Shown: in pieces, positions 56,129-64,000 of the stretch
Layout: each line of letters starts with the position of its first letter
How positions within the stretch are numbered: position 1 is the first letter of the stretch
NCBI RefSeq assembly: GCF_030373265.1
Contig: NZ_JAUCZC010000010.1
Coordinates: 50,721-114,720, forward strand
Direction: 5' to 3'
DNA: 64,000 nt
Source: Blastomonas sp.
GTDB lineage: Bacteria > Pseudomonadota > Alphaproteobacteria > Sphingomonadales > Sphingomonadaceae
The notes under the pieces: model-generated
Database searches by the model: none
What the model was told of the DNA's origin: nothing
Seen by the model: only the letters and a program-made list of their open reading frames with translations
Program-made: the position numbers and the translations under genes

Positions 56129-57805
56129 TTAGAGGCCCTGAGTGACATTGGCGGTGTGGCCAGTGCCAGCCTGGTTGATGAACGAGTCGTTGAGGCTCGA
56201 GTTCTGCGTGACGTTGGCAACATGGCCCGTACCGGTCTGCGCGATTTCAGACAGGTTGTCGTTGCCGAGCTGCGTGACGTTGGCCGTGTGACCGGTGTCG
56301 CCCTGCTCGATGCTGGAAACGTTGCCTGCACCGTTCTGGATCACGTTGGCATTGAGCAGAACCGCACCACCGTTGCCGGTCTGCATGATCAAGCTTTCGT
56401 TGTCACCGCTGCCACCCTGCGAGACGTTGGCAGCGAGGCTGGTGCCCTGCTGATTGGTCAGTGCACGGTTGCCGTCGGAGATCTGCATGATCGTAGCGGA
56501 GTTGTCGCTGCCGAAGTCGCCGCCCTGGACGATTTCAGCACCAAACGTGAAGACGCCGCCATCGCCGATGTTGCCCGAACCGACCTGTTCGATCGTTGCG
56601 CTCTGGCTTTCGCCACGCTGTTCGGTCTTGGCGGTGTTGTCGTTGCCTCCCTGCGTGATGCTGGCGACCTGGTCTTCACCAAAGCCGGTATCAAACGCGC
56701 CACCGAGGAAACCGGTCCGGTCACGACCCTGATCGACTTCGGCTTCGTTGCCGTCGCCGGGCTGAGTGATCGATGCGGTCTGGTTTTCACCGCGCTGTGC
56801 GATGTCGGCCAGGTTTTCGTTGCCGTCCTGGTTGACGAAGGCGTTGTGGTTGCGACCGACGCCGCCGCCCTGGTCGACAGTGGCGGTGTTCTCGTCACCG
56901 GTCTGCAGAACGTCGGCATTTTCATTGAAGCCGCGCTGCACGATGTCAGCGTTGTTCTCGAAGCCAGCCTGACGAATGTCGGCGGTGTGGTCGGAGCTGG
57001 CATTGGCGCCCTGATCGATCGAGGCGATGTTGTCGTTGCCGATCCTCTGCTCGATGAACGCATCATGCAGGCCGCCAGCCTGACGGATGGTGGCACGGTT
57101 GACATCGCTATCCTGAATGACACCCGCGGCAGCCGTGGTGCCTGCGCCGTTGCCAGCGCCACCCTGGATGATGTCCGACGTGTTGCGGTCACCATTCTGG
57201 AGCACATTTGCTACGTTGGCACCGACGCCGGTTTGAATGAGGGTCGACGTATTGTCTTCACCCGGCTGGGTAACGATCGCCTGGTTAAGGCCGCTGCTCT
57301 GGGTCAGGATCGACTCATTGCGAGCGCCACTCTGGAGCACCGCCGCAGCGTTGAGGTTGCCCGACTGCGTAACCGTCGATTCATTGTCATTGCCGCTCTG
57401 TTCGACGTCCGCGTTGTCGAGGTCGCCGCTCTGGGTGACCAGCGATTCATTGCCGGCAGCCGACTGGGCAACCGTGGCGGTCGAGAAGTCGTTGGTCTGG
57501 ACGACGCGCGAGAAGTTGGCGCTGCCGACCTGAGTTACGTTGGCAGTATTGTTGTCATCGCTGCTTCCGGTGCCGTTGTCCTGAACGATTTCGGAGACGT
57601 TGAAATCGCCGCCCTGGCTCAGCGTCGCCGAGTTGTTGTCGCCGCCCTGGGTGACGGTCGACTGGCCGTTGCTGCCGCTCTGGCCGACGATGGCATCGCC
57701 ATCGGTGCCGGTCTGGGTGACGGTCGAGGTGTTGTTCTGGGCCACGGCGGGAACCGCGGTGAGGAGTGCCAGCGACGAGGCGCTGAGAAGAAGAAGCTTT
57801 TTCAT
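56129..57805 (-). CDS. giant curlin-repeat amyloid protein (558 aa)
   Basis: After a signal peptide (about 1-22, ending AVAQ) almost the whole protein consists of curlin repeats, roughly one every 20-24 residues. Examples are STVTQTGTDGDA, ADVEQSGNDNESTVTQSGN and ANVTQNSS. The pattern x-V/I-x-Q-x-G-x-x-N gives the Gln/Asn ladders of the curli beta-helix. At 558 aa it is more than three times the size of E. coli CsgA (about 150 aa). It is expected to be exported through CsgG and polymerise on the cell surface. The last residues HTANVTQG match the ends of its paralogues. Confidence 0.93.
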   Translation of the reverse strand: MKKLLLLSASSLALLTAVPAVAQNNTSTVTQTGTDGDAIVGQSGSNGQSTVTQGGDNNSATLSQGGDFNVSEIVQDNGTGSSDDNNTANVTQVGSANFSRVVQTNDFSTATVAQSAAGNESLVTQSGDLDNADVEQSGNDNESTVTQSGNLNAAAVLQSGARNESILTQSSGLNQAIVTQPGEDNTSTLIQTGVGANVANVLQNGDRNTSDIIQGGAGNGAGTTAAAGVIQDSDVNRATIRQAGGLHDAFIEQRIGNDNIASIDQGANASSDHTADIRQAGFENNADIVQRGFNENADVLQTGDENTATVDQGGGVGRNHNAFVNQDGNENLADIAQRGENQTASITQPGDGNEAEVDQGRDRTGFLGGAFDTGFGEDQVASITQGGNDNTAKTEQRGESQSATIEQVGSGNIGDGGVFTFGAEIVQGGDFGSDNSATIMQISDGNRALTNQQGTSLAANVSQGGSGDNESLIMQTGNGGAVLLNANVIQNGAGNVSSIEQGDTGHTANVTQLGNDNLSEIAQTGTGHVANVTQNSSLNDSFINQAGTGHTANVTQGL

Positions 57806-57826
57806 GTCATCGTTCCAGTAAAAAGG

Positions 57827-57864
57827 TTCCGGCTGGCACTTCCCGTCAAAGGTGCCAGCCGGAA
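57827..57864 (-). terminator. hairpin-T5 terminator/attenuator between curlin genes
   Basis: TTCCGGCTGGCAC (57827-57839) pairs with GTGCCAGCCGGAA (57852-57864), a 13-bp perfect stem. On the minus strand it is followed by CCTTTTT. It lies between the 785-aa and 558-aa curlin genes and should reduce, but perhaps not abolish, read-through. Confidence 0.75.
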
Positions 57865-57874
57865 GATTGGGCTA

Positions 57875-60232
57875 TTACATTGGTCCGGCAGGCGCGGTGC
57901 CCTGCGTTACGTTTGCGGTGTTGCCGTTGCCCGTCTGGTTCACAAAGGATTCGTTGCCATTCGAGAACTGCGAGACCGTTGCCGAGTTGTCAAAGCCGCT
58001 CTGGTTGATCTCGGACAGGTTGAAGTTACCGTCCTGCGTCAGCTCGGCGGTGTTCTCAGCACCATTCTGGACGATCGACGACGTGTTGTCGTCTCCACCC
58101 TGGTCGGCGTTGGCAAAGTTGCCCGACGATTCAGCGGTGATCAGATTGTTCGTCTGGCTGATCGTGCTGTTATTGTCGTTGCCACCTTGAACGCTGACAG
58201 CGTTCATCAAGCGGGCGCTGACAGTAGCGTTGCCACCGAACTGGTTGATCGCGCTGGTGTTACCGTCACCGATCTGCTCGATCGACGCCAAGGCCACCCG
58301 GGGGTCTGCACCACCTGGAGGATTGGGGGCATTGCCGACGCTTTGCGAGATGGTTGCGAGGTTGTCGCTGCCAACCTGGTCAATCATTGCGTTCGAAAGC
58401 TGACCGGACTGGATAACAGATGCGGTGTTATCGTTTCCGCTCTGGTCCACGCCCACCATGCTTGCAACGTCGCTGTCGCCTGCCGAGTTGTCGAAGCCCG
58501 ACTGAAGCACATCAGAGGTGTTGCGTTCACCCGACTGGTTGACATTCAGGTCGCCGCTTGAACCGCTCTGAACAGCGAGAGACACGTTGTCTGCGCCCGA
58601 CTGCACGATCAACGCTTCCTGGCTGTTGGTCTGGTTGGCGTTGCCATTGCTCCGGCCTTGAGTCAGCGTCGATTCATTGTTCACGCCGCTCTGCGTCACG
58701 TCAGCCTGCGCGTTGAGCGAGGTCTGAGTGATCGTCGAGCCGTTATCCTGACCTGACTGGTCGACGAAGGCGGAGCCGCCGGCATCGTCCTGCTGCAGAA
58801 CCGAAGACGCGTTGTTCGTGCCGGTCTGAGACACATCCGCCAGAGCTGCATTCGTGCTGGACTGAGTAATCGTCGAGGTCAGGAAGGTGCCGTCCTGGTT
58901 CACCGTGGCATCACCGTCGGTTCCCGACTGGATGACATCGGAGTCGTTGTTGGAACCGTTCTGAGTGACGAACGCTTCACCGCCAATGCCGGTCTGCGAG
59001 ATGTCAGACACGTTGGTGAATGCCGGACCGACCGAAGGCTGGCCAGTCTGGACAACCGTAGCAGATCCGTTTCCGGTCTGGGTAACGTTCGAGACGTTAT
59101 CGCCATAACCGCCGCCCTGGCTGACATCAGCAGTCGCGCCGCCGGTACCCGTCTGGGTCACGGTGGAGGTGTTGTAGATGTTTTCCTGGTCGACGATCGC
59201 AGTGCTGTTGGCGGCATCCTGCGTGATGTCCGAACGGTTGAGTACACCGTCCTGAGTCACAGTGGCCGACGATCCGGTGGCGCCTGCGAGCTGCTGGACA
59301 TCCGACACGTTGTTGGCACGACCGCCGAACGGGCCGGGGTTGGGCTGGTTTCCACCCTGGGTCACGGTCGCGGTTGCGGCAGACAACTGGTCAACGTTGG
59401 ACAGGTTATCGTCGCTGTCCTGGGTTACAGTGGCTACTGCACCGGGATTGACGGCCGACTGGGCGATCGTCGAGATGTTGTTGTCGCCCATCTGATCGAC
59501 CGATGCTTCGTTGTCCTGGCCAGTCTGGACGATCGTGGAGCTGTTGAATGTTCCGTCCTGATTGACGGTCGCTTCCTGCCGTGCCGGCTGGACGGCACTG
59601 TTCTGCTCGATGACGGACGAGTTGTCGCTGCCGAGCTGGTTCACGTCGGCGCGGGTCAGACCTGCGCCGGCGCCGCCGCGCGATTCCTGCTGAATGGTCG
59701 AGCTGTTGCGATCGCCAAACTGGTCAACGACTGCCCGGTTAAAGGTGCCGGGATCCTGATCGACACTCGAAAAGTTGTCTTCGCCAGTCTGATTCACGCC
59801 TGTGGATATTCCGGGAGGTGAACCGGAAAATGCCTGGCCAACGCCGTTGCTGTTGCCATTCTGATTGATCAAAGAGCTGTTGCCTTCGCCGGTCTGCTGG
59901 ACTTCGGCCTCGCTGGAGATACCCGTCTGGTTAATGACGGAGCTGTTGTCGCCCACTTGGGTGACTTCTGCTTCAAGGCGTTCGCCGCTCTGGCTGACCG
60001 TCGAGTCAGCACCGTTGCCGGACTGCGTGACCTTGGCAAAGACCTGCCTTGTGGCCGTGGTGTCGACGCCAGCCTGATCGATGTCCGAAGTTGCATTGCT
60101 GCCCGACTGGTTCACGGTCGCGTTCGTAAATGCGCCGCTCTGGTCGATATTGGAGGTATTGCTCTGCGCCATCGCAGGGGCGGCGAGCAGTGCGATCGAC
60201 GATACGCCGATCATAAGAAGCTTTTTCATCAC
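57875..60232 (-). CDS. giant curlin-repeat amyloid protein (785 aa)
   Basis: This is the longest curlin-like protein in the locus. It has a signal peptide (about 1-22, ending APAMAQS) and then more than 30 curlin-like repeats such as SDIDQAGVDTTATR, STVSQSGERLEAEVTQVGD and ATVSQFSNGNE, ending GNTANVTQG. Residue use is dominated by N, Q, S, T, D, G, V and A, with no Cys and few Lys after the signal peptide. It may begin at ATG 60232 or 60229. Export through CsgG and assembly into fibres is inferred from family and context. Confidence 0.93.
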   Translation of the reverse strand: MMKKLLMIGVSSIALLAAPAMAQSNTSNIDQSGAFTNATVNQSGSNATSDIDQAGVDTTATRQVFAKVTQSGNGADSTVSQSGERLEAEVTQVGDNSSVINQTGISSEAEVQQTGEGNSSLINQNGNSNGVGQAFSGSPPGISTGVNQTGEDNFSSVDQDPGTFNRAVVDQFGDRNSSTIQQESRGGAGAGLTRADVNQLGSDNSSVIEQNSAVQPARQEATVNQDGTFNSSTIVQTGQDNEASVDQMGDNNISTIAQSAVNPGAVATVTQDSDDNLSNVDQLSAATATVTQGGNQPNPGPFGGRANNVSDVQQLAGATGSSATVTQDGVLNRSDITQDAANSTAIVDQENIYNTSTVTQTGTGGATADVSQGGGYGDNVSNVTQTGNGSATVVQTGQPSVGPAFTNVSDISQTGIGGEAFVTQNGSNNDSDVIQSGTDGDATVNQDGTFLTSTITQSSTNAALADVSQTGTNNASSVLQQDDAGGSAFVDQSGQDNGSTITQTSLNAQADVTQSGVNNESTLTQGRSNGNANQTNSQEALIVQSGADNVSLAVQSGSSGDLNVNQSGERNTSDVLQSGFDNSAGDSDVASMVGVDQSGNDNTASVIQSGQLSNAMIDQVGSDNLATISQSVGNAPNPPGGADPRVALASIEQIGDGNTSAINQFGGNATVSARLMNAVSVQGGNDNNSTISQTNNLITAESSGNFANADQGGDDNTSSIVQNGAENTAELTQDGNFNLSEINQSGFDNSATVSQFSNGNESFVNQTGNGNTANVTQGTAPAGPM

Positions 60233-60256
60233 CGAATTCCTTATAAACTGGAAAAT

Positions 60257-60283
60257 CCGGCGCCCCCAAAATGGAAGCGCCGG
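60257..60283. other. intercistronic hairpin after the 545-aa curlin gene
   Basis: CCGGCGC (60257-60263) pairs with GCGCCGG (60277-60283), loop 13 bases. On the minus strand ATTTTCC follows, giving a short T-run. It is weaker than the 57827 hairpin and may be a partial terminator. Confidence 0.6.
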
Positions 60284-60296
60284 TTAGTTCGAACTG

Positions 60297-61934
60297 TTAG
60301 TTGATTACGCCGCTCTGGGTCACGACAGCGGTGTTGTTGTTGCCCGACTGCGTGATGTCGGACACGTTGCCGTTCGACGACTGGGTGAGAGTGGCCGAGT
60401 TCAGCGAACCGTTCTGCGTAATGTCAGAGTCGTTGCCATTGCCCGACTGAGTGGCACTGGCGAAGTTGCCAAAGCCGTCAACCGTTCCAGTCTGGATGAT
60501 GTTGCTGGTATTGCCCGCACCCGACTGGTTTGCAAAAGCAGTGCTGTTGAAGCCGTCCTGGCTCACGAACGAGGTGTTGTCGAAGCCCGACTGGGTCACA
60601 TCGGCGACGTTTTCCGAACGAGCGCCACCTGCACCGGTCTGCACAATGGTGGAAGTGGAACCATCCGAACCCACCAGCTGATCAACGAACGCCAGATCGT
60701 TGCGGCCGGTCTGCGACACGACCGACTTCGTGCCGTTGCCAGCCTGCAAGATGTCAGCCGAGTTGTTCAGGCCGGTTTGCGTGCTGACCGAGCTGTTGTC
60801 ATCACCCGACTGCAGCACGACCAGGTTCTGACCAGCGGTACCCTGGAACGCATTCGACCCGTTTCCATCGCCGGTCTGGTCGATATCGGCGTTGGCGGAC
60901 TTGTTCTCCTGGACCAGATCGGAGGTGTTGTCGTCGCCAACTTGGTTGACGTTGGCAATCAAACCGCCATCGGCGTTTCCGATGGTGCCGAAGCCCTGGT
61001 CACGCTGGGTGACGTTCGACAGGTTGCCTTCGCCATTCTGGTTGACGGTAGCGAGGAAGGTGTTCGAGCCATCATTGTTGAAGGTCTGCGTGATGTTGGA
61101 GGTGCTGGCACCGTTCTGGGTGACAATTGCATCCTGCGTGACCGAAGCTTCGCCAGCAGCGGTCTGCGTGATGGTCGACGTCGCACCATTGCGCTGGTTC
61201 ACCGAAGCAAACAGATCGCCCGAGTCTTCGCCCGAAGCAGTCTGATCGATGTCAGAGGTCGAACCACTGAGCTGGGTCACATTGGCCGTCAGTCCGATGG
61301 CATTGGCACCCGAGGCGGTTTGATCGATATCCGACGAAGAGCTGTTCTGGTTGACGGTTGCAAATATATTGCGAGCGCCTGGGTTCTGAGCCACCTGAAC
61401 GATGTTCGAATCGGCATCACCGGTCTGGGTGACGTTGGTGCGGATGCTGCCCGTGAATCCGGGGCCCATCGCATCCTGGTCGATGTTCGAGAAGTTATCA
61501 CCGCCGGTCTGCGTAACGTTGCCCACGAGATTGAAACCGGGAGCGACAGCATTCTGGTTGACGATGGATTCGTTGTCAGTGCCATTCTGCGAGACAGTCG
61601 ATTCAGGATCTTCAGGCAGGTTGATCGAGTTATTAGTCGATGCGTCAACCTGGGTAATGGTCGACTTGTTGGCCGATCCCGACTGGGTGACGAATGCGCC
61701 CGCGCCAAGTGCGTCCTGATCGACAACCGAGGTGTTGCCGGTCCCGCTCTGGTTGACGTTTGCGACGCTGTTATTGCCGTCCTGGTCAATATCGGACGAG
61801 TTGCTGCCGACCTGAGCAACCGTCGCGCCGTTGCCATTTCCAAGCTGGTCGATTGTGGAAGTGCTCTGCGCCAGGGCGGGAGCTGCGATCATCAGCGCAA
61901 GCGCCGAGACGGAGGTATAGATGGAGGTCTTCAT
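60297..61934 (-). CDS. giant curlin-repeat amyloid protein (545 aa)
   Basis: Signal peptide of about 22 residues (ending APALAQS), then curlin repeats throughout, for example STIDQLGNGNGATVAQVGSN, SVVDQDALGAGAFVTQSGSA and ATLTQSSNGNVSDITQSGNN. Several repeats carry longer inserts (such as AQNPGARNIFATVNQNSSS), so the helix is less regular than in CsgA. It is the first of three consecutive giant curlin genes, downstream of csgG after a 293-base gap. Which paralogue is the major subunit cannot be told from sequence. Confidence 0.93.
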   Translation of the reverse strand: MKTSIYTSVSALALMIAAPALAQSTSTIDQLGNGNGATVAQVGSNSSDIDQDGNNSVANVNQSGTGNTSVVDQDALGAGAFVTQSGSANKSTITQVDASTNNSINLPEDPESTVSQNGTDNESIVNQNAVAPGFNLVGNVTQTGGDNFSNIDQDAMGPGFTGSIRTNVTQTGDADSNIVQVAQNPGARNIFATVNQNSSSSDIDQTASGANAIGLTANVTQLSGSTSDIDQTASGEDSGDLFASVNQRNGATSTITQTAAGEASVTQDAIVTQNGASTSNITQTFNNDGSNTFLATVNQNGEGNLSNVTQRDQGFGTIGNADGGLIANVNQVGDDNTSDLVQENKSANADIDQTGDGNGSNAFQGTAGQNLVVLQSGDDNSSVSTQTGLNNSADILQAGNGTKSVVSQTGRNDLAFVDQLVGSDGSTSTIVQTGAGGARSENVADVTQSGFDNTSFVSQDGFNSTAFANQSGAGNTSNIIQTGTVDGFGNFASATQSGNGNDSDITQNGSLNSATLTQSSNGNVSDITQSGNNNTAVVTQSGVIN

Positions 61935-62227
61935 GGTTGATAATCCTCTTTCGAAGGGTCATAACCATGCTGCTCCGAAAGCAGACTGCGATCGGGGTCA
62001 GCATGATTGTTTCACACGCACTCATAGTTGTCACGCTCACGCATCGGAGTTGCACCTCCGGTGCGTGAGTTTTGTCAGGCTCTTGTTACATCGCCGAATA
62101 CCGCCTGACCGGTTCCAGCTCTCTTCCGCGATCCTCGGGTTTTGGCCAGCCTGTAGATCAGCCCGGCCCACGACCCTGTTGTTGCTGATCGGTCTGCGCG
62201 AGGCACGATCGATCAGGGAGAAAATGT
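61935..62227. promoter_or_regulatory. 293-base gap between csgG and the curlin genes
   Basis: No supported ORF lies here. A hairpin at 62038-62067 has arms CACGCATCGGAG and CTCCGGTGCGTG (11 of 12 positions match) around TTGCAC. The length of the gap and its position before the first curlin gene suggest a separate curlin promoter and long 5' leader. I could not identify convincing -35/-10 boxes. Confidence 0.45.
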
Positions 62228-63217
62228 TCAGTCCGCTTGTGGACTCCCCTTGTTTGGTTCCCCGTTTCTCCGTGTTTCCTTGACTTTCATTGGAGCCAGC
62301 TTGCGCGCCTTTTCTTCGGCACGCTGAACCTGGCCCGGGGTAAACTTGCCTTCGCGCTCCTGCTGGTACTGCAGCAGCTTCGCCATGCCGGCATTGCGGT
62401 CGGCGAAATCCCAAAGCTTGAGCTCGACACCCTCCATCACCAGCGCATAGACCGCCTTTTCGATGGCCTGTTGCAGCGCGAGCTGATCGGGCTCGTTGGT
62501 GGTGAAGCCGGCTTCGGCCTCCAGCAACTCGCGGAACGCAACGAACTTGAAGGCACTGGCACCCATCGACTGTGAAGCAATCGTTTTCGATGCTGTAACC
62601 GTCGTCAGAACCTCACCTGTGCGCACGGACACAGCCCGCAGATAAACCGTCACCGTGTCCTGCCGATATTCGGTGCGGCCACCGATGCCGAGGAACGCGG
62701 CGCCGGCACCGCCGGTCAGCGTGTTGGTGTCATAGCCGATCACGCCACCTTCGAGCAGCACGCCAGCAAACAGCAGGGCGGGGAGGGCATCGGGATTGAC
62801 CGCGCGTTCGCCCAGATAGCGCTCGCGCATCTCGCGGATGATCTGCCGCTCGTTGAGCAGGTTCTTGAGGTTTTCGCGCTCGACAATGGTAAACCACGAA
62901 CGGTCACCGACATCCTGCAGCGCCTTGACCAGCACCGATGCTCCGCCCTGGCTCACCGCCCGCGACAGGGTCTGGCCCGTCGCGCTGGGCTTGAACTGAC
63001 CGGTTTGATCGGTGAAGTTATAGACCGCGACTGCCACCTGGCGCGAAGGCGCCGGGATGCCCCGCAGCAGGTTCTGGGTCTGCGTCGGATTGGGCAGATA
63101 GGCGTATGTCGTCGTCTCCGGAATGGATGCCTTGCCGCTACCACCAACCGTGGTGCAACCCGCCATCAGCACGGTCGTCATCAGCGCCATAAGGCGTATG
63201 GTTTTGCCCCCCATCAT
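62228..63217 (-). CDS. csgG: curli secretion channel CsgG
   Basis: CsgG forms the nonameric outer-membrane pore that exports curlin subunits. The 329-aa protein is a lipoprotein (lipobox LMAGC, Cys21). It has RQVAVAVYNFTDQTGQFKP, WFTIVERENLKNLLNERQII and ALLFAGVLLEGGVIGYDTNT with the transmembrane strands and YRQDTVTVYLRAVSV, all as in CsgG. The C-terminal extension after ELKLWDF (about 60 charged residues) is longer than in E. coli. It is the gene after csgF, 2 bases apart. Confidence 0.95.
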   Translation of the reverse strand: MMGGKTIRLMALMTTVLMAGCTTVGGSGKASIPETTTYAYLPNPTQTQNLLRGIPAPSRQVAVAVYNFTDQTGQFKPSATGQTLSRAVSQGGASVLVKALQDVGDRSWFTIVERENLKNLLNERQIIREMRERYLGERAVNPDALPALLFAGVLLEGGVIGYDTNTLTGGAGAAFLGIGGRTEYRQDTVTVYLRAVSVRTGEVLTTVTASKTIASQSMGASAFKFVAFRELLEAEAGFTTNEPDQLALQQAIEKAVYALVMEGVELKLWDFADRNAGMAKLLQYQQEREGKFTPGQVQRAEEKARKLAPMKVKETRRNGEPNKGSPQAD

Positions 63218-63219
63218 GG

Positions 63220-63669
63220 TCAGTTCACGTCGATAAAGGTTGGCACGACGATGACGGTCTCTTCGCCGGTGTCATCGTTGATGATGGTGATGGTCACTTC
63301 GCTCAGCGAGCGGATGAAGTTGACCGTCTGGCCGCCGAAGCTGATCGTTCCGCTCTCCTGCGGGTCTTCGCCGAAAATGGCGTTCACGAGCTGCGACGAC
63401 AGCGCCGACAGCAGCCGCGATTGCAGCTGGCGCGCAAAGATGTCTGCCTGCGACGAGCTGCTGCTCGACGTCGGGTTGGTGAAATCGTTCTGTGCGTTGG
63501 CAATTCCAAGCAGATGGTTGGAATTGAACGGGTTGCCGCCGAAGCTGGGATTGACGGGCTGATAGACGATGTCCTGGGCAAAAGCCGTGTTGCCCAACGG
63601 AGCCGTGGCCCAAAATCCAGCCAACAAGGTCGCAACAGCAACCCTGGCGGCACCTTTGAACGAGTGCAC
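63220..63669 (-). CDS. csgF: curli assembly protein CsgF
   Basis: CsgF binds the extracellular end of the CsgG channel and anchors the nucleator. The 149-aa protein has a signal peptide (about 1-31, ending TAFAQ). The CsgF signature PVNPSFGGNPFNSNHLLGIA follows directly and is the part that inserts in CsgG. The frame is open to 63723, but GTG at 63669 has AGGAG 7 bases upstream and gives the usual length. It is the first gene of the csg locus. Confidence 0.93.
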   Translation of the reverse strand: MHSFKGAARVAVATLLAGFWATAPLGNTAFAQDIVYQPVNPSFGGNPFNSNHLLGIANAQNDFTNPTSSSSSSQADIFARQLQSRLLSALSSQLVNAIFGEDPQESGTISFGGQTVNFIRSLSEVTITIINDDTGEETVIVVPTFIDVN

Positions 63670-64000
63670 AATTAATCTCCTGCAGCTTGCCCCGTGAGCT
63701 TTTTGCCCATCAGCCGGCATCAATGTTTTGCGACTCGATTTTTGTTAAGCGAACCTTAAGGAGGTTTAAGGAGGGGTAAAATAATGCAAAACGACTATAT
63801 AACTCATTCATCCCGGGGCAAGTTGCATTGGCTGGCGTCGCTCGCTCCGGACCGGAAGCTCGGTAACCCAGCATTTCCGGCGCTTTCAAAGCGTTAACCC
63901 TCTCCAAAACCCTACTTTCCGTTAACCATGTTCGCGTTCCCGCTAATACCAAGGCGCGCTGAGGCTGACTCACGCGAGGGATTCCCAACCGGCTGAAATT
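63670..64000. promoter_or_regulatory. csg upstream region
   Basis: This 331-base region has no supported gene on the minus strand. A possible sigma-70 promoter for csgF reads TTGCCC (63821-63816, minus strand) and TATAGT (63799-63794) with a 16-base spacer; the match is only fair. About 130 bases would then be 5' leader. Near 63754-63776 two AAGGAGG-like blocks stand in tandem on the plus strand, and the region is richer in A+T than its surroundings. Confidence 0.4.
63784..63897 (+). CDS. possible small ORF upstream of csgF (37 aa)
   Basis: ATG at 63784 is preceded by AAGGAGGGG at a good spacing and opens a 37-codon frame (begins MQNDYITHSSRGK, ends PALSKR) on the strand opposite csgF. No homology is recognised and codon use is not diagnostic. 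It overlaps the proposed csg promoter, so it could be a real small gene, a divergent leader peptide or chance. Confidence 0.25.
   Translation: MQNDYITHSSRGKLHWLASLAPDRKLGNPAFPALSKR

Noticed and set aside
56156..58561. 801-codon open frame antisense to two curlin genes and the gap between them
   Set aside because: The repeated curlin codon pattern on the minus strand avoids stops in this frame. The frame has no ribosome site and its protein is a mirror of the repeats. The real genes are the signal-peptide-bearing curlins.
60777..61940. 387-codon plus-strand frame opposite the 545-aa curlin gene
   Set aside because: Same cause: shadow of a repetitive coding sequence, with no family features.
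63710..63988. 92-codon minus-strand frame upstream of csgF
   Set aside because: It ends in the csgF leader, has no ribosome site or recognisable sequence and overlaps the likely promoter.

Overview
The window is high-GC and reads as the chromosome of an alphaproteobacterium, most likely order Sphingomonadales. The basis is gene content and order: lepB-rnc-era, an ScfR-type regulator beside a propionyl-CoA carboxylase cluster, phaA/phaC-like/phaR, aroK-aroB, xerD-accA, a DUF4169 gene and an alphaproteobacterial curli locus. I do not assign a genus. No rRNA or CRISPR array is visible; there is one tRNA.

Layout. 0-2.6 kb: tail of an alpha/beta hydrolase, then the overlapping operon lepB-rnc-era on the minus strand. 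2.7-5.6 kb: pgi and gor. 5.6-19.1 kb: the propionyl-CoA to succinyl-CoA module. An ScfR/PccR-type regulator diverges from pccB across a cluster of TTTGCAA boxes. Behind pccB follow a small AT-richer gene, mce, a PaaG-like enoyl-CoA hydratase, methylmalonyl-CoA mutase, bioB (which carries an in-frame palindromic insert), an esterase, pccA, an MFS transporter and alr. 19.1-22.1 kb: PHA genes. 22.2-26.0 kb: proS and rnr. 26-30.3 kb: a usp gene, then pdhC and lpd, separated by a DUF559 gene lying between two inverted copies of a roughly 60-bp repeat.

30.3-31.7 kb: an AT-rich, apparently acquired gene for a membrane protein with a divergent GT51 glycosyltransferase domain. 31.8-35.5 kb: a LuxR-DUF4019 regulator, an amidohydrolase, a small exported protein and a proline iminopeptidase. 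35.5-41 kb: a VWA protein and a MoxR ATPase separated by two unrelated genes but sharing an upstream motif. 41-46.8 kb: aroB-aroK diverging from two uncharacterised envelope proteins, xerD and accA. 46.9-49.7 kb: an M48 protease, two orphan Flp pilins, a Nudix hydrolase and tRNA-Arg(ACG). 49.8-53 kb: hppD, a VOC protein, three small ORFs and a haloalkane dehalogenase-like gene.

53.1-63.7 kb: a curli (functional amyloid) locus on the minus strand. In transcription order it holds csgF, csgG, three very large curlin-repeat proteins (545, about 785 and 558 aa), a smaller curlin-repeat protein (231 aa), an unrecognised exported 249-aa protein, a CsgH-like chaperone and a LuxR-type regulator. Long hairpins lie in the gaps between the curlin genes. 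No csgE or csgD is recognisable. This locus, the DUF559/inverted-repeat unit, the GT51-like protein and the palindrome inside bioB are the most interesting parts of the window.
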